Of a DNA stretch of 64,000 bases, positions 39,746-50,477 are shown piece by piece. Made by a program: the position numbers and the translations under genes. A model generated the notes under the pieces. It saw nothing but the letters and a program-made list of their open reading frames with translations. It was not told the origin of the DNA and made no database searches. Location of the stretch: contig CM059556.1 of the NCBI GenBank assembly GCA_030386875.1, positions 39,782,964-39,846,963 of the forward strand, read 5' to 3'. The DNA comes from Morinoia aosen. Its lineage: Eukaryota > Arthropoda > Malacostraca > Amphipoda > Talitridae. Position 1 is the first letter of the stretch. The number at the start of each line of letters is the position of its first letter.

Positions 39746-42676
39746 ATGACCTCTCTCGGAAGAAAGAGCAAGCTTAGACTTCCACAGCTGGAAGAACAAT
39801 TCCATACGGAGCTAGCAGCCTTGAACAGTCTCATGAATGGTGCAGTACCACGAGATCTCAAGACTCCCAGCGAGGTGGATCAAGTCCACGCTGGAATCCG
39901 AGCAAAGGCTAAGACCGTCAAGCGAATCGGAGACCAGCTGGTCCTAGCTCTCGAGGGTTCAGGAGCCACCGCAGAAGCGACGGTAATCCGAGGCTCATTG
40001 ACAAGCGCTAGAGCTCGCAGGAAAGCACTAGCGGACTCAATGGACCACAGAAACGAAGAGCTCGGTGCGAGCTCCTCACGGAGTGTGACAACGGAACCTT
40101 CCCAGCGTAAGAGCTCGAGGTCGAGGAGGAGCTCGTCCAAGAACCAGCAGCAAGGCGCTGCCCATCAGAACAAGCCCCCAAAATCATCATTGGCTGAGAA
40201 CAGGAACGGACACCGTTCCAACCGTCGGGGCAGAGACCAGGCCAGCCCCAGCCATCGTCGTCAGAGTCACCTAGGTTCGAGCTATTACAGCCAGAGTCAA
40301 GACAGTGAGAGCGATCATAGCCAGAGCCTTCCCAGTGCCAGCTCTCGTCACAAAGACGGCGAATCCGAGCGCCGCGAGCCCCCTAGCCAAGGCAATAAGC
40401 AGATGCTTATTGACATCACTGAAGAGCCATCGGTACTGTTGGCGCAAATCGCCATCGAGAGTTCGAAATTGAGGAACAGGAACCGAACGGAGAATGATCA
40501 GCACTTCGGTGAGCAGAATACCGAGTGCAAAGAGGACCGCACAGGAGCATGGGTCGACCAAGCCTTCCAGCATCACGTCATTGAACCCGCAGGGGGCACA
40601 ACGGCGGTTGCGAATGCTTCGCCCCGTGACACCGATCTCGCACCTCCGATGAATCCCTCCGCACCAGCATTCCAGCCCCGGGCTTCCACCGGCTCACCTG
40701 CCGTGGTCTTTGAAACGAAGCCACCAGTGATCGACGGAGCTATGAGACTCTCAATGATCGAAGATCTAAAAAAGGCGCCAAGCCAACCTTACGCGGGAGA
40801 GGCTCACCTGTTCCACAGATGGTTCGATGCCATCAAGAGAAGGATGGAGAGGCTCGCCGTGGAGCCCATCGACGTCATCGAGATCCTCACGAACCACACC
40901 TGCGGCGAGCCAAGGAGCCTCATTGACGACACCCTGGCAGCTACCTACTTGGACACAGCGGCCCTGCTCACCCTCATCGTCGAACAATTGAAGACTCGCT
41001 TCGCCTCTGACGACAGAGTAGCCGATAGCCTGCTCGAACGCCTCGCGCAAACGTCAGACATACGGGGAACAAAGGGCGACCGCACGGTCGGTCTCAAGCT
41101 GCGGAAGTTCAGCGACGCCTGTCTAGCGATTCATCACACAATGCAGCACAACAAAGGCCTTGCCTTCCTGAACACCGACGTAGGGCTGTCCCCCATTGTG
41201 GAGAGACTACCCTTCTTCGTTCTGGACGCCTGGAGAAGCGAACGAACTAGGCACAGAAGACTATCTGGATCGCTACCAGATTTCGCGAGGTTCTGCGATT
41301 TCATCAAAACGCTGTCAGATACCCAATGCGACAGTTTCGGAGCATCAAACCTCAACTGGGTGAGCGCCCGACGCGACGCCGCGGCACCCGCTCGTCCCAA
41401 TTCAAGAGCCCCGCGAGTGCTCTACACGTCCTCGGAGAATCAAACCGGCAGCTGTGTCCTCCACCACAGCGCTCAGCACGCGACAAACTCGTGCCAAGCG
41501 GTAAGAAAGATGGAATCTCAGAAGAAGGACTTCATACGCGAGCACAGACTGTGCTACCGTTGTTTAGGCCCTCACTGGGCAAAGCACTGCCGAGAAGTCG
41601 TGAAGTGCGATGATTGCGGAGCTGACAACCACAGCACGACGGCCCATTTCAACCGAATGAAGACCGAGAACCACGGTGTAGCTATCAGCAGGGCACGCCC
41701 CAAGCGGGACACAAGCGTCGAACAGACCCCGAGCGAGGTCGGAGAGAACCCGAAAGCCAGGGCATTGAATTCTCGTTCGGCCACGACCGGAGGCAGAGCA
41801 TGCAGCAAAACCGTCCTGGCCGACGTTTTCGACGAAAGATCGGGCCGGTCGTGTCGCGTCTACGCCATTATCGACGAGCAAAGTACGACGTCTTTCTGTT
41901 CCTCTAAGCTACTGGACACTCTTCAGGGGACGGGCCCCAAGTCCTACTACACACTGGAGACCTTGTCCGATCAATCGGTCGCTCGACAAGGCAGATGCGT
42001 GTCCGGATTGAAGATCAGGGGAGTTTCCGAAAGCAAGGCTTTCGAGCTCCCACCAATGTACGAGTGCGACCTCATTCCCGACACCAAAGAGGAAGTGGCG
42101 ACTAAGGAACGTGTGGAAAGGACCCCGGAAATAGCCCACTTCGCCCCCCACTTCCTCACCCTCGACGACAAGGCAGAAGTTGCCGTGCTTCTCGGGACAG
42201 ACAGTGGGGACATATTGTACAGCCACGCTGACCAACGTCGTCAGAGCGCCCCATTCGTTCACCACACCACCTTGGGCTGGGCCGTGGTCGGCAAAATGAG
42301 CGACAGCGTCGGGCCCTCACTCGGACGAAGATGTACAATCTTAAAGATAACAGCTGAAACCGTTCACGAACATCTCAGCGCCAGGATGTGTTTCGGGCCG
42401 TCCCCCGAAAAGAACATGTTCGTCCAACAACCCGATGACGAGATGCCCGGTCTGTCTCACGACGACCGCAAGTTCTTGAAAGCGATGGAGGAAATAAGGG
42501 TAAACGACGAAGGCCACCTCGAAGCGCCACTGCCGCTGAGATCGCTCGACGCGGCGCTGCCCGACAACAGAGTGGCGGTGTTTCGTCGTCAAGAGAACAC
42601 GCTGAAGAGACTAACAAGGGAGCCAGCGAAGTTACAGCAGTGTCTAGATGCCATGAAGAAAAATCTCGACATGTGA
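39746..42676 (+). CDS. gag-pol: BEL-2 Gag and protease (Gag-Pol N-terminal part)
   Basis: The first ATG in the open frame is at 39746; the frame itself is open from the LTR end. A coiled-coil-like N-terminus is followed by a Ser/Arg-rich linker, a DUF1759-type capsid region (KKAPSQPYAGEAHLFHRWF, about residues 345-490), zinc segments (CVLHHSAQHATNSC, CYRCLGPHWAKHC, CDDCGADNHSTTAH) and then, with no stop, the BEL protease (AIIDEQSTTSFC and a VLLGTD motif). The frame ends at TGA 42674-42676, within the segment before RT. BEL-1 has Gly at this position, so the stop looks like a point mutation. BEL-2 makes Gag and protease as one chain, unlike BEL-1 with its separating stop. Confidence 0.9.
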   Translation: MTSLGRKSKLRLPQLEEQFHTELAALNSLMNGAVPRDLKTPSEVDQVHAGIRAKAKTVKRIGDQLVLALEGSGATAEATVIRGSLTSARARRKALADSMDHRNEELGASSSRSVTTEPSQRKSSRSRRSSSKNQQQGAAHQNKPPKSSLAENRNGHRSNRRGRDQASPSHRRQSHLGSSYYSQSQDSESDHSQSLPSASSRHKDGESERREPPSQGNKQMLIDITEEPSVLLAQIAIESSKLRNRNRTENDQHFGEQNTECKEDRTGAWVDQAFQHHVIEPAGGTTAVANASPRDTDLAPPMNPSAPAFQPRASTGSPAVVFETKPPVIDGAMRLSMIEDLKKAPSQPYAGEAHLFHRWFDAIKRRMERLAVEPIDVIEILTNHTCGEPRSLIDDTLAATYLDTAALLTLIVEQLKTRFASDDRVADSLLERLAQTSDIRGTKGDRTVGLKLRKFSDACLAIHHTMQHNKGLAFLNTDVGLSPIVERLPFFVLDAWRSERTRHRRLSGSLPDFARFCDFIKTLSDTQCDSFGASNLNWVSARRDAAAPARPNSRAPRVLYTSSENQTGSCVLHHSAQHATNSCQAVRKMESQKKDFIREHRLCYRCLGPHWAKHCREVVKCDDCGADNHSTTAHFNRMKTENHGVAISRARPKRDTSVEQTPSEVGENPKARALNSRSATTGGRACSKTVLADVFDERSGRSCRVYAIIDEQSTTSFCSSKLLDTLQGTGPKSYYTLETLSDQSVARQGRCVSGLKIRGVSESKAFELPPMYECDLIPDTKEEVATKERVERTPEIAHFAPHFLTLDDKAEVAVLLGTDSGDILYSHADQRRQSAPFVHHTTLGWAVVGKMSDSVGPSLGRRCTILKITAETVHEHLSARMCFGPSPEKNMFVQQPDDEMPGLSHDDRKFLKAMEEIRVNDEGHLEAPLPLRSLDAALPDNRVAVFRRQENTLKRLTREPAKLQQCLDAMKKNLDM

Positions 42677-45600
42677 CACGTTGAGCAGATACCGGCGATC
42701 GAAAGGAACCGACCGCGCGGTCTCACATGGTACATCCCCATCTTCCCGGTAGTCCAAGAAAAGAAGTCCAAGGTGAGGCTCGTCTTCGACAGCGCTGTCA
42801 AGTATCAAGGGACTAGCCTCAACACGTGCCTGCTGTCGGGACCAGACTACAACAATCGTCTGCGGGATGTGCTAACGAGATTTCGGGAGCACAAGATCGC
42901 CTTCGTAGCTGACGTCGAGAGCATGTTCCACGCCTTCCACGTACCGCCGGATCACAAGAACCTAATGAGATTCTACTGGTGGGCCGACAACGACCCCCAG
43001 AAGCCCCTCGTGCCGCATCGAGCGCGCGTGCACGTATTCGGTAACACCAGCAGCCCCGCCGTAGCCACGATGTGCCTCCACCGCGCCGCCCAGGGAACTG
43101 CCAGCGAAACGCGGCCCGAAGATGCGGAACACCTCGAGGCGGCGCAAGATTATGTAACGTCGCATTTCTACTGCGACGACGGACTTGGAACTGCGCCGGA
43201 CCCCGCCAAAGCTATCGGAATCTTGCGAACGGCCAAATATCTCCTGTCACGGTACCACATCAGACTGCACAAGATCTGTCTAACTCCATGGAGGTCCTCA
43301 AGGCCTTCCCCACGAGCGAGAGAGCGACCGAAGACGATATCGATCTGATTACAGCCCCCAACCACAGCACGCTCGGCGTGTCGTGGAACATCGCCAGCGA
43401 CTGTTTCGTGCTGAAAGTGAACATACCAGACCGCCCCCACACGAAAAGAGGACTGCTATCTGCAATCAACTCAATCTACGATCCTATCGGCTTCGCCAGC
43501 CCAGTCACACTCGGCGGGAGACTCATCCTACGAAACCTGCTCTCCGAAACCGACCGAGCATCCGGTGGCAAGACATTGGATTGGGATGAGCCCATCCCGA
43601 GCTGCACGGTTCAGTCGTGGCTGCGCTGGCTCCAGAGCCTCAAATGTCTGCACGAGCTCTCGATCCCAAGGTGCTTCCTTCCACCAGAATCGAACGGAAA
43701 CGACACCCAAACCTTGCACATTTTCTCGGACGCCTCGCAGGAGGCCATCGGAAACGTGGCGTACCTGCGTACGACCACCAACAGCGGCCAAGGGCACGTC
43801 GCGTTCGTACACGGAGAAAGTCGTGTGGCTCCAAGGGCTGCCACCTCGATTCCCAGATTAGAATTGTGTGCAGCAGTGGGAGCAGTTTTGTCAAGCCTGC
43901 AGACGACACAGGAACTGAAAAGGAAACCCTCTCGAGTATACTTCTATTCGGACAGCAAGGTTGTGCTAGGTTACATCAGAAACGACTCTGCGAGATTCAG
44001 TCGGTATGTTCAGAGAAGGGTGGACATCATCCGTCAGAGCAGTGACCCGTCCCAATGGAGCTACGTCGACACCACATCGAATCCCGCCGACCTAGCCTCG
44101 AGGCCGACTGACCCGTCGAGACTAATGCAGACGGAATGGCTCAAGGGTCCGGCATTTCTAGTCAGCGACGTCGTCTCCCCTTCCTCCACCTCGGCTTACC
44201 CGACGGATCCCGATGAACTCCCCGAGGCCGAAACAAGGGCCGACGTTCAAGCCCTTCGATCGACGGGCAACATCGCTGAATTTCTGTTCTCCAAGCTCTT
44301 CTCAAAATTCAGTTCATGGTCGGCCATCCTGAGGATTGCCGCCAGGGTAGTAGCTCTGTCGCAAAAGCTACTCAACAGAGTCCTCCACCGAAGAGCCGAA
44401 CAGAACAGCCACATCGCGGTTGCCGACCCTCAAGCCCTAGCTCACAACGTCCTGGTTCTGGAAGCCCAGAAGTCCGCCTTCTCAGATCTTTTCGACCGGA
44501 TGCGCCGAAAGGGAAGCGTAGCCCCTCGACACAAACTTGCCAGCCTTGCACCCTTCGTCGATCAAAGCAGGCTGATCAGAGTGGGAGGTAGACTTGCCAT
44601 CTCAGACTTCCCAGAAGACATCAAGCACCCCTTGCTGCTCCCCTTCGACCACCCCATCAGCGCTGCTGTCATGATGCATTACCATCAGAAAACGAAGTAC
44701 CAAGGCCGGCACGTGACGCACGCCTCCATCCGAGAAGCCGGGTATCACATCGAGAACGGCCGAAGGGCGATACAGAAGTTACTACGGAACTGCGCCATCT
44801 GTCAGCGACTAAGGGCCTCCTTCTTGACCCCGCAAATGGCAGAACTGCCGAAGGAACGCTCCGAGACCGCGCCGCCCTTCACCTTAGTGGGCTTCGACGT
44901 CTTTGGTCACTGGATGATAAACAACGGACCAGCCACAAGACGCAACGCCCCCCTCAGAAAGTGCTGGGCTCTTCTCCTCACTTGCCTCGCTTCCCGCGCA
45001 GTTCATATCGAGATGCTGCCATCCCTCGATACTCCTACTTTCATCAACAGCTTCAGGAGGTTCATAGCGGTGCGAGGTCCCTGTTCAGTCCTGCGGTCCG
45101 ACAGAGGCACCAACTTCATCGGAGCCAAGAACCTAGTCGAAGAAGTCAACGTTCAGCAGGCCAGTCGGGCCCTATCGGACCTGGGAGTGCGTTGGGAAAT
45201 GAACCCACCGCACCCCTCGCACTTCGGCGGAGTGTGGGAGCGCAAGATAGGTCAGATCCGAAGGTGTTTAGAAGCAGCCCTCTTGCACGCCGGTCAACAT
45301 TCTCTGTCCTTCGACGAGTTACACACCCTACTGCAGGAAGCAGCAGCCATTGTGAACTCCACTCCACTGTGGGAGACGTCCTTTGATCCCAACGAACCGC
45401 TGCCAGTGACCCCAAACATGCTCCTGACGCAGAAGACCAGCACGCCACAGCACGACAGGCCCGCGCTCACTCGACACGAACCGGCTTACGGGAAGTTGCG
45501 ATGGAAAAAGGTGCAGTACCTGGCAGATCAGTTTTGGCTGAGGTGGAGGAGGGGTTACATCTACGAACTGCAACAACGCAGCAAATGGAGAGCCGTCAAC

Positions 45601-45825
45601 CCACCGCTAAAGAAAGGAGACATAGTCCTGGTGAGAGAGAAGATGGCCAGGAGAACCACCTGGCCGACAGGCGTCATCGAAGAGACCATCCCCAGTCACG
45701 ATGGATCGTCGAGGACAGCCACCGTACGACTCGCGCGACGAAGCGACAACGACGGGATCCAGCGGGTGGTACGTCCCGCCACTGAATTAGTCCTTATCCA
45801 CCGCCCCCCCGGCGTCAGCACTTAG
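42677..45825 (+). pseudogene. pol: BEL-2 Pol: RT, RNase H, integrase, after stop and frameshift
   Basis: Directly after the TGA the same frame continues into RT (VRLVFDSAVKYQG, VADVESMFHAF, then FYCDDGLG at 43166-43189, with Cys in place of the Val of YVDD). A one-base shift near 43279 moves the reading into another frame, open to TAG 45823-45825. It carries RNase H (FSDASQEAIG, YSDSKVVLGY), integrase with an HHCC finger, catalytic Asp codons at 44896 and 45100 and Glu at 45238, and a DUF5641-type end with GDIVLVRE. The catalytic residues are present, so the two breaks are the only obvious damage. Confidence 0.9.
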
Positions 45826-45853
45826 TGGAGAAAATCCACAAAGGAGGGGGGAG

Positions 45854-48127
45854 TGTCACGTCGTACAAGACGTGAGGAAATTTGAAGAATTTTGATAAAT
45901 TCATTGCGGCAACATTCTGCGGATCCGCGCTTCGTCCGCAAGAATGACGCCAACGTTTTATTTGTTTGAAGTGCGTGGGAGGAACAGGTTCCTGGATAAT
46001 TTTAGGTTCTGCGTTGTTTAGGAAGTGAACTTGAGTGAGAAACTCATTCGATTGACGTGTTACCTCGCTAGCTATATTTTTCGGGTGTTTTCACACGGTG
46101 TAGCCAGTAAGCTGCAGTGTAATGCTGGGAATTAGTCAGGTTCTGGTTTAACGGTATTTTAGCTGAACACTGTGATTTTACTAATGAACTTTCCTATCTC
46201 TGTTTCACTGCTCTAAGTGATTTGTGTTAATGTCCAAACCTTTTGCTCAACAACATTTACATAATAGCCAAGCCATGTAAGCTATGTTGTCATATATAAT
46301 ATTGTAAACAGTGTCATGGGCAGTAAATGCAACATGGAGAGACTGACATTTCAATGCCTCTTAGTCTACACAGAGGATTACTTGAAGTTTATTGCATTTC
46401 ATAGATTAACACAAGATAGCAAATTTTATATTTATTTGATAATACAAACCAACCACTGCTTCACTATTGAAAAATTTGTGTACTGAAAATAAAAGCTATG
46501 GTGATTCTTCCATGAATTAGACATCAGTTGTTGATATTGAAAAATTCATGGCACGTCGTGCCAGACTTGTACCAACTTGGGAACACGATTTTCTTGTCTT
46601 TGTATTATCTCTTGTCTTTTTATTATTTATAACATTCATTAATAGAAAGATGTGAACCAAGCAAATTAAATTTAGCGATTGGCTTCTTACCTATGAGCTG
46701 TGCTGGGCAAGTTGCGCCAGTCAGCAAGGTGGAAGCCTAAAGTTACGGCATTCAGTAGACTGAGAATAGGCGCAGAAATTTGAGACCACTAGCTCATATG
46801 ATTTGTGTTTTCAAAGCGACGTCGACAAACGTGCACTTGCCTCTTTCATTTTGTTTATAATAGAATTTATTGATAATAGTGATTTGATGACCTGAGTGAC
46901 TTGCCCCTGCTTTAGAGACCTAATTTGCTGTCTCTTTTCCACAGATAGGGTAAAGAAAGCCAGAGTAGGCACTTATTTTGCAGACTAAAATAAGCTGTCA
47001 CAGGTCTAAACTGAGGGACCTTTCCTCATCGTCTGTAAGTATTTTAGAGTATCCTCTTTCAACTTGTGATGTTACCTAACTCGTCATACCTTTATAGTGT
47101 GAAGCGTTCATGTGAAAACTATAAACTTGTTGTGCGATCGTCCACCTTTGTTCAAATAAAGTGCTTATTGACTAATGACCGCTGTGTTAGGATTGTTGGA
47201 TACGGATGTACATTCATGTGTGTAACTTTGTGCTTCCTTAAAAGGACACTTTGAACATTGGCCGAAACAAGCGATTCATGTATTATTGCCTGGCGTCAGG
47301 GATTACGAAGTTCATGTCATGTACATATAACCTATCAAAAGCGTTCTCACCTCACAATGGAAATGCCTCGTCCATGAAATTGCGCTGTCTCTTATAGCTG
47401 TCATTACACGTATTATCGAATGTAGATCGGGCAGGATTAGGAGTACATTGCCCTCAATCATCCCCCTCGACTAGTGACACGAGTTTACAATATTCGTGTG
47501 TGTATATCATAAATGTGTTCTTTCTAAATGTGTTACTCGACTAGAGACTTATTTTTCTTCCCCGTCGATGCAACGGAAACCTTTCTTGTTTGTGAACTTA
47601 TTTCCCAGCCTACTGTTTCTGTGCACCCTGTGCGTAGATTCCGCGTTCCCCCAACTACACGCTAGATGGTGCCTTCCTCTTTCCTCTCTTGGGACACCTT
47701 TGTCGCGGTCAGGGGAGGCTAAAACTTTCTTATATGATAATACTAGTAATGGTAATGCGAATTGTTGTTGTGCTACGTCGTTAGCAGGGCGGTGAATTCT
47801 CTTTTTATGTGCTACTATTCTATGGCCTCTTATGTCCCACTCAGCTATTTCTCGTGTACCCTTGAGGTGTGAGTTACTTTCTTGTTGTGCGGTGCTATAT
47901 GCATCAGTTAATCATTCGACTATGATCTTGAATTAGGCTTCTCATGTCATGCAATTCGTGGTCCGACTCTGAATCATACCTTTCTGGGCAGATTCACGGA
48001 GTCGCTCGGATAAGAAATAAAACCGAAGAAACCTCGAAATTCTTTTGGAACCCTTGCGCCTACCGTTCTATGTCGTGCCGAAGCGAAGATAGAGAAGATA
48101 GAAAGTCCGCTAGCGCACGACATAACA
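45854..48127 (+). repeat. BEL-2 3' LTR
   Basis: 2,274 bp, near-identical to the 5' LTR with a scatter of single-base differences. Preceded by the polypurine tract AAGGAGGGGGGAG at 45841-45853, only about 16 bp after the pol stop. Confidence 0.94.
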
Positions 48128-50363
48128 GATCTCACTTTTGCCTATGTGTAGCTTGACGACATTTTGGTGGCATCCGCAACCCCGGAGCTACATAAAGACC
48201 ATCTTAGGGTCGTGTTTCAAAGACTGTCCGACAATGGACTCCTGGTAAATCCTGCAAAATGTGAGCTCGGAAAGCCATCACTGATTTACCTAGGTCATGA
48301 AATCTCTAGCCTAGGTCTAAAACCTTTGCCTTCCAAAGTAGAGGTAATCAAAAACTTTCCTTTTCCACAGACCCAGAAGGAACTGAGAAGGTTCCTAGGT
48401 TCTGTTAATTTCTATCATAGATTCATCAGAAATTGTGCTCAAACTTTAGCCCCCTTGTCAGATTTGCTGGAACCAAAGCGTAAAGGTAAATCTACTGATG
48501 TAAAATGGACGGAGGATGCGCGCAAAACATTCGACGAGATTAAGCATAAGCTGGCTGCTGCGACTGAATTATCTTACCCGATTGCCAATGCTGATTTCAG
48601 TCTGGTGGTTGACGCCTCCAGTACTGCCGTAGGTGCCGTTTTGCAGCAGAAAGTAGGGACTAACATCTCTCCTCTTGCCTTCTTTTCCAAAAAGCTATTG
48701 CCCACTGAGCGTGCTTACAGCGCGTTCGGTAGGGAACTCCTTGCTATCTATCTGTCTGTGAGACACTTTCGCTATGCTCTAGAGGCAAGGGAGTTCGTGA
48801 TCTACACAGACCACAAACCCTTGACCTCGGCGATCAAAATGCCTTCTGAGCGCCACTCGCCAAGAGAAGCTCGACACCTGTCCTTCATTAGTCAGTTTAC
48901 CACTGACATCCGCTTCATAAAAGGTCTCGACAATACGGTCGCTGACTGTCTCTCTCCAATCAATTCTGTCCAAACCAGTGGAGAAATAACCTTCGGCAAT
49001 ATAGCAAACGCACAGAAGGAGGATCCTGAACTCCAGGATTTTCTCAAACCTTCTAACACTAACTCCTTAAAACTAACCCTTGTTGACGGCGTGTACCGTG
49101 ATGCTGAGCGACCTTCTCGTCTGTATCTACCTGCGACTCTCCGCAGAGTAGCTATTCTTCACTACCACTCTCTGTCACATCCCGGTATTAACCGCACATT
49201 GCGTTTGATTTCCGATCGTTTTGTCTGGCCAGCGATGCGAAAGGAGGTCAAGCAAATTGTGCAAAATTGCCATGCGTGTCAGAGTAGCAAAGTTGTGAAA
49301 CATAATCGCGCAGCGCTGCAGAGTTGTGCATTCACAGGTCACAAGTTCGACGCGGTCCACCTAGATTTGGTGGGTCCTTTGCCTTTATCGCGTGGTTATT
49401 CATATTTGTTAACAATAATTGATAGGTTCTCCAGATGGGTTGAGGCCGTGCCTCTTCCTGATACCCAAACTGAGACTGTAGCTCGCGCTTTCATGAGCAA
49501 CTGGATTTCCAGATTTGGGGTTCCCTTTAAGTGTCACGCATGACCGGGGATCACAATTTACCTCCAAATTCTGGAGTGAGCTTAGCACCGCTTTAGGGTG
49601 TGAAAACATCAACACCATGGCATATCACCCGCAGTCGAATGGACACATTGAGAGAGTCCACAGAGATTTAAAAGCTGCGTTGCGTTGCCTTAATTGCAGT
49701 CACGATTGGACTGACAGACTTCCAGTAGTATTGCTGAGTATAAGAAATTTGCATCGGCAGGATCAGCAGTGCACAGCAGCAGAAATGCTTTATGGGAAGA
49801 CGCTTCGCCTCCCTGGCGACGTTGTTGACCCAAAACCTTTGCCTGAATTTTCATCTGCTGATCGTTCCGCATATGTAACCTGTCTCAAGGATTGCATGCG
49901 GCAGATCAAGTATGTTGCTCCACGAATGCCGCAGACAAAAGATAAACTCGATCCTGCGCTGCAACAGTGCACACATGTGTACGTCCGTAATGATAGCATC
50001 AAACCTACACTCACACGCCCTTATGATGGCCCATTCAAAGTATTAAAACGAACGCCAAAATACTTTATCCTTGAAAGATCTGGTTCACCCGACCCTGTGA
50101 GCATAGATCGATTAAAGGTCGCTTACACTTCCGATAATAGTGTGATTTCTAACTCTTCATTCTCTCCACAGAACTTCTTTTCCACTGAGACTCGATCATA
50201 TCTACCATCTCAGCTTCCTCAGTTGGCTGCATTGTTGCCTAGTCAACTTGAGTGTCATCCTTTCTTTGTGCCTGTACCTTCAAACCCTATCCTTAAGCCT
50301 ATCGTAGACTCTAATTCTAGCTCTCTTAGTGAAACAGCGACAAGTCTGGATAGACCAGACTAG
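48128..50363 (+). pseudogene. pol: Gypsy-2 Pol, C-terminal part: RT end, RNase H, integrase
   Basis: Picks up after BEL-2 at the GATCT duplication. The RT active-site block is reached at once, but a TAG (48149-48151) stands directly before LDDILVA where an aromatic residue of YxDD is expected. The frame then stays open through RT thumb and RNase H ([28 protein letters not shown]), an HHCC finger ([14 protein letters not shown]) and integrase (HLDLVGPLP). A shift near 49525 moves the second Asp (VTHDRGSQF) and Glu (NGHIERVHR) to another frame, open to 50363. Not functional. Confidence 0.88.
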
Positions 50364-50477
50364 ACCGCTGCAGTAACTCCTGTTCCTAGAACTCTTGCCG
50401 ATCTAAATTTGCAGACCCGTTTGGTGAAGCTTCCCCGCTAAGTAACATTTTCCGACCGCCAAACCCGGCATGGTCGC

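Larger units (their letters stand above)
37366..48127 (+). mobile_element. BEL-2: BEL/Pao element inserted in Gypsy-2 RT
   Basis: A 10,762 bp element with LTRs of about 2.27 kb, flanked by the 5 bp duplication GATCT (37361-37365 and 48128-48132). It holds one long gag-pol frame broken by a TGA at 42674-42676 and a one-base shift near 43279. Internal sequence begins directly after the LTR with GTGAATAGACG. The 3' purine tract is at 45841-45853. Otherwise complete PR-RT-RH-IN, so this copy is recently inactivated. Confidence 0.95.
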
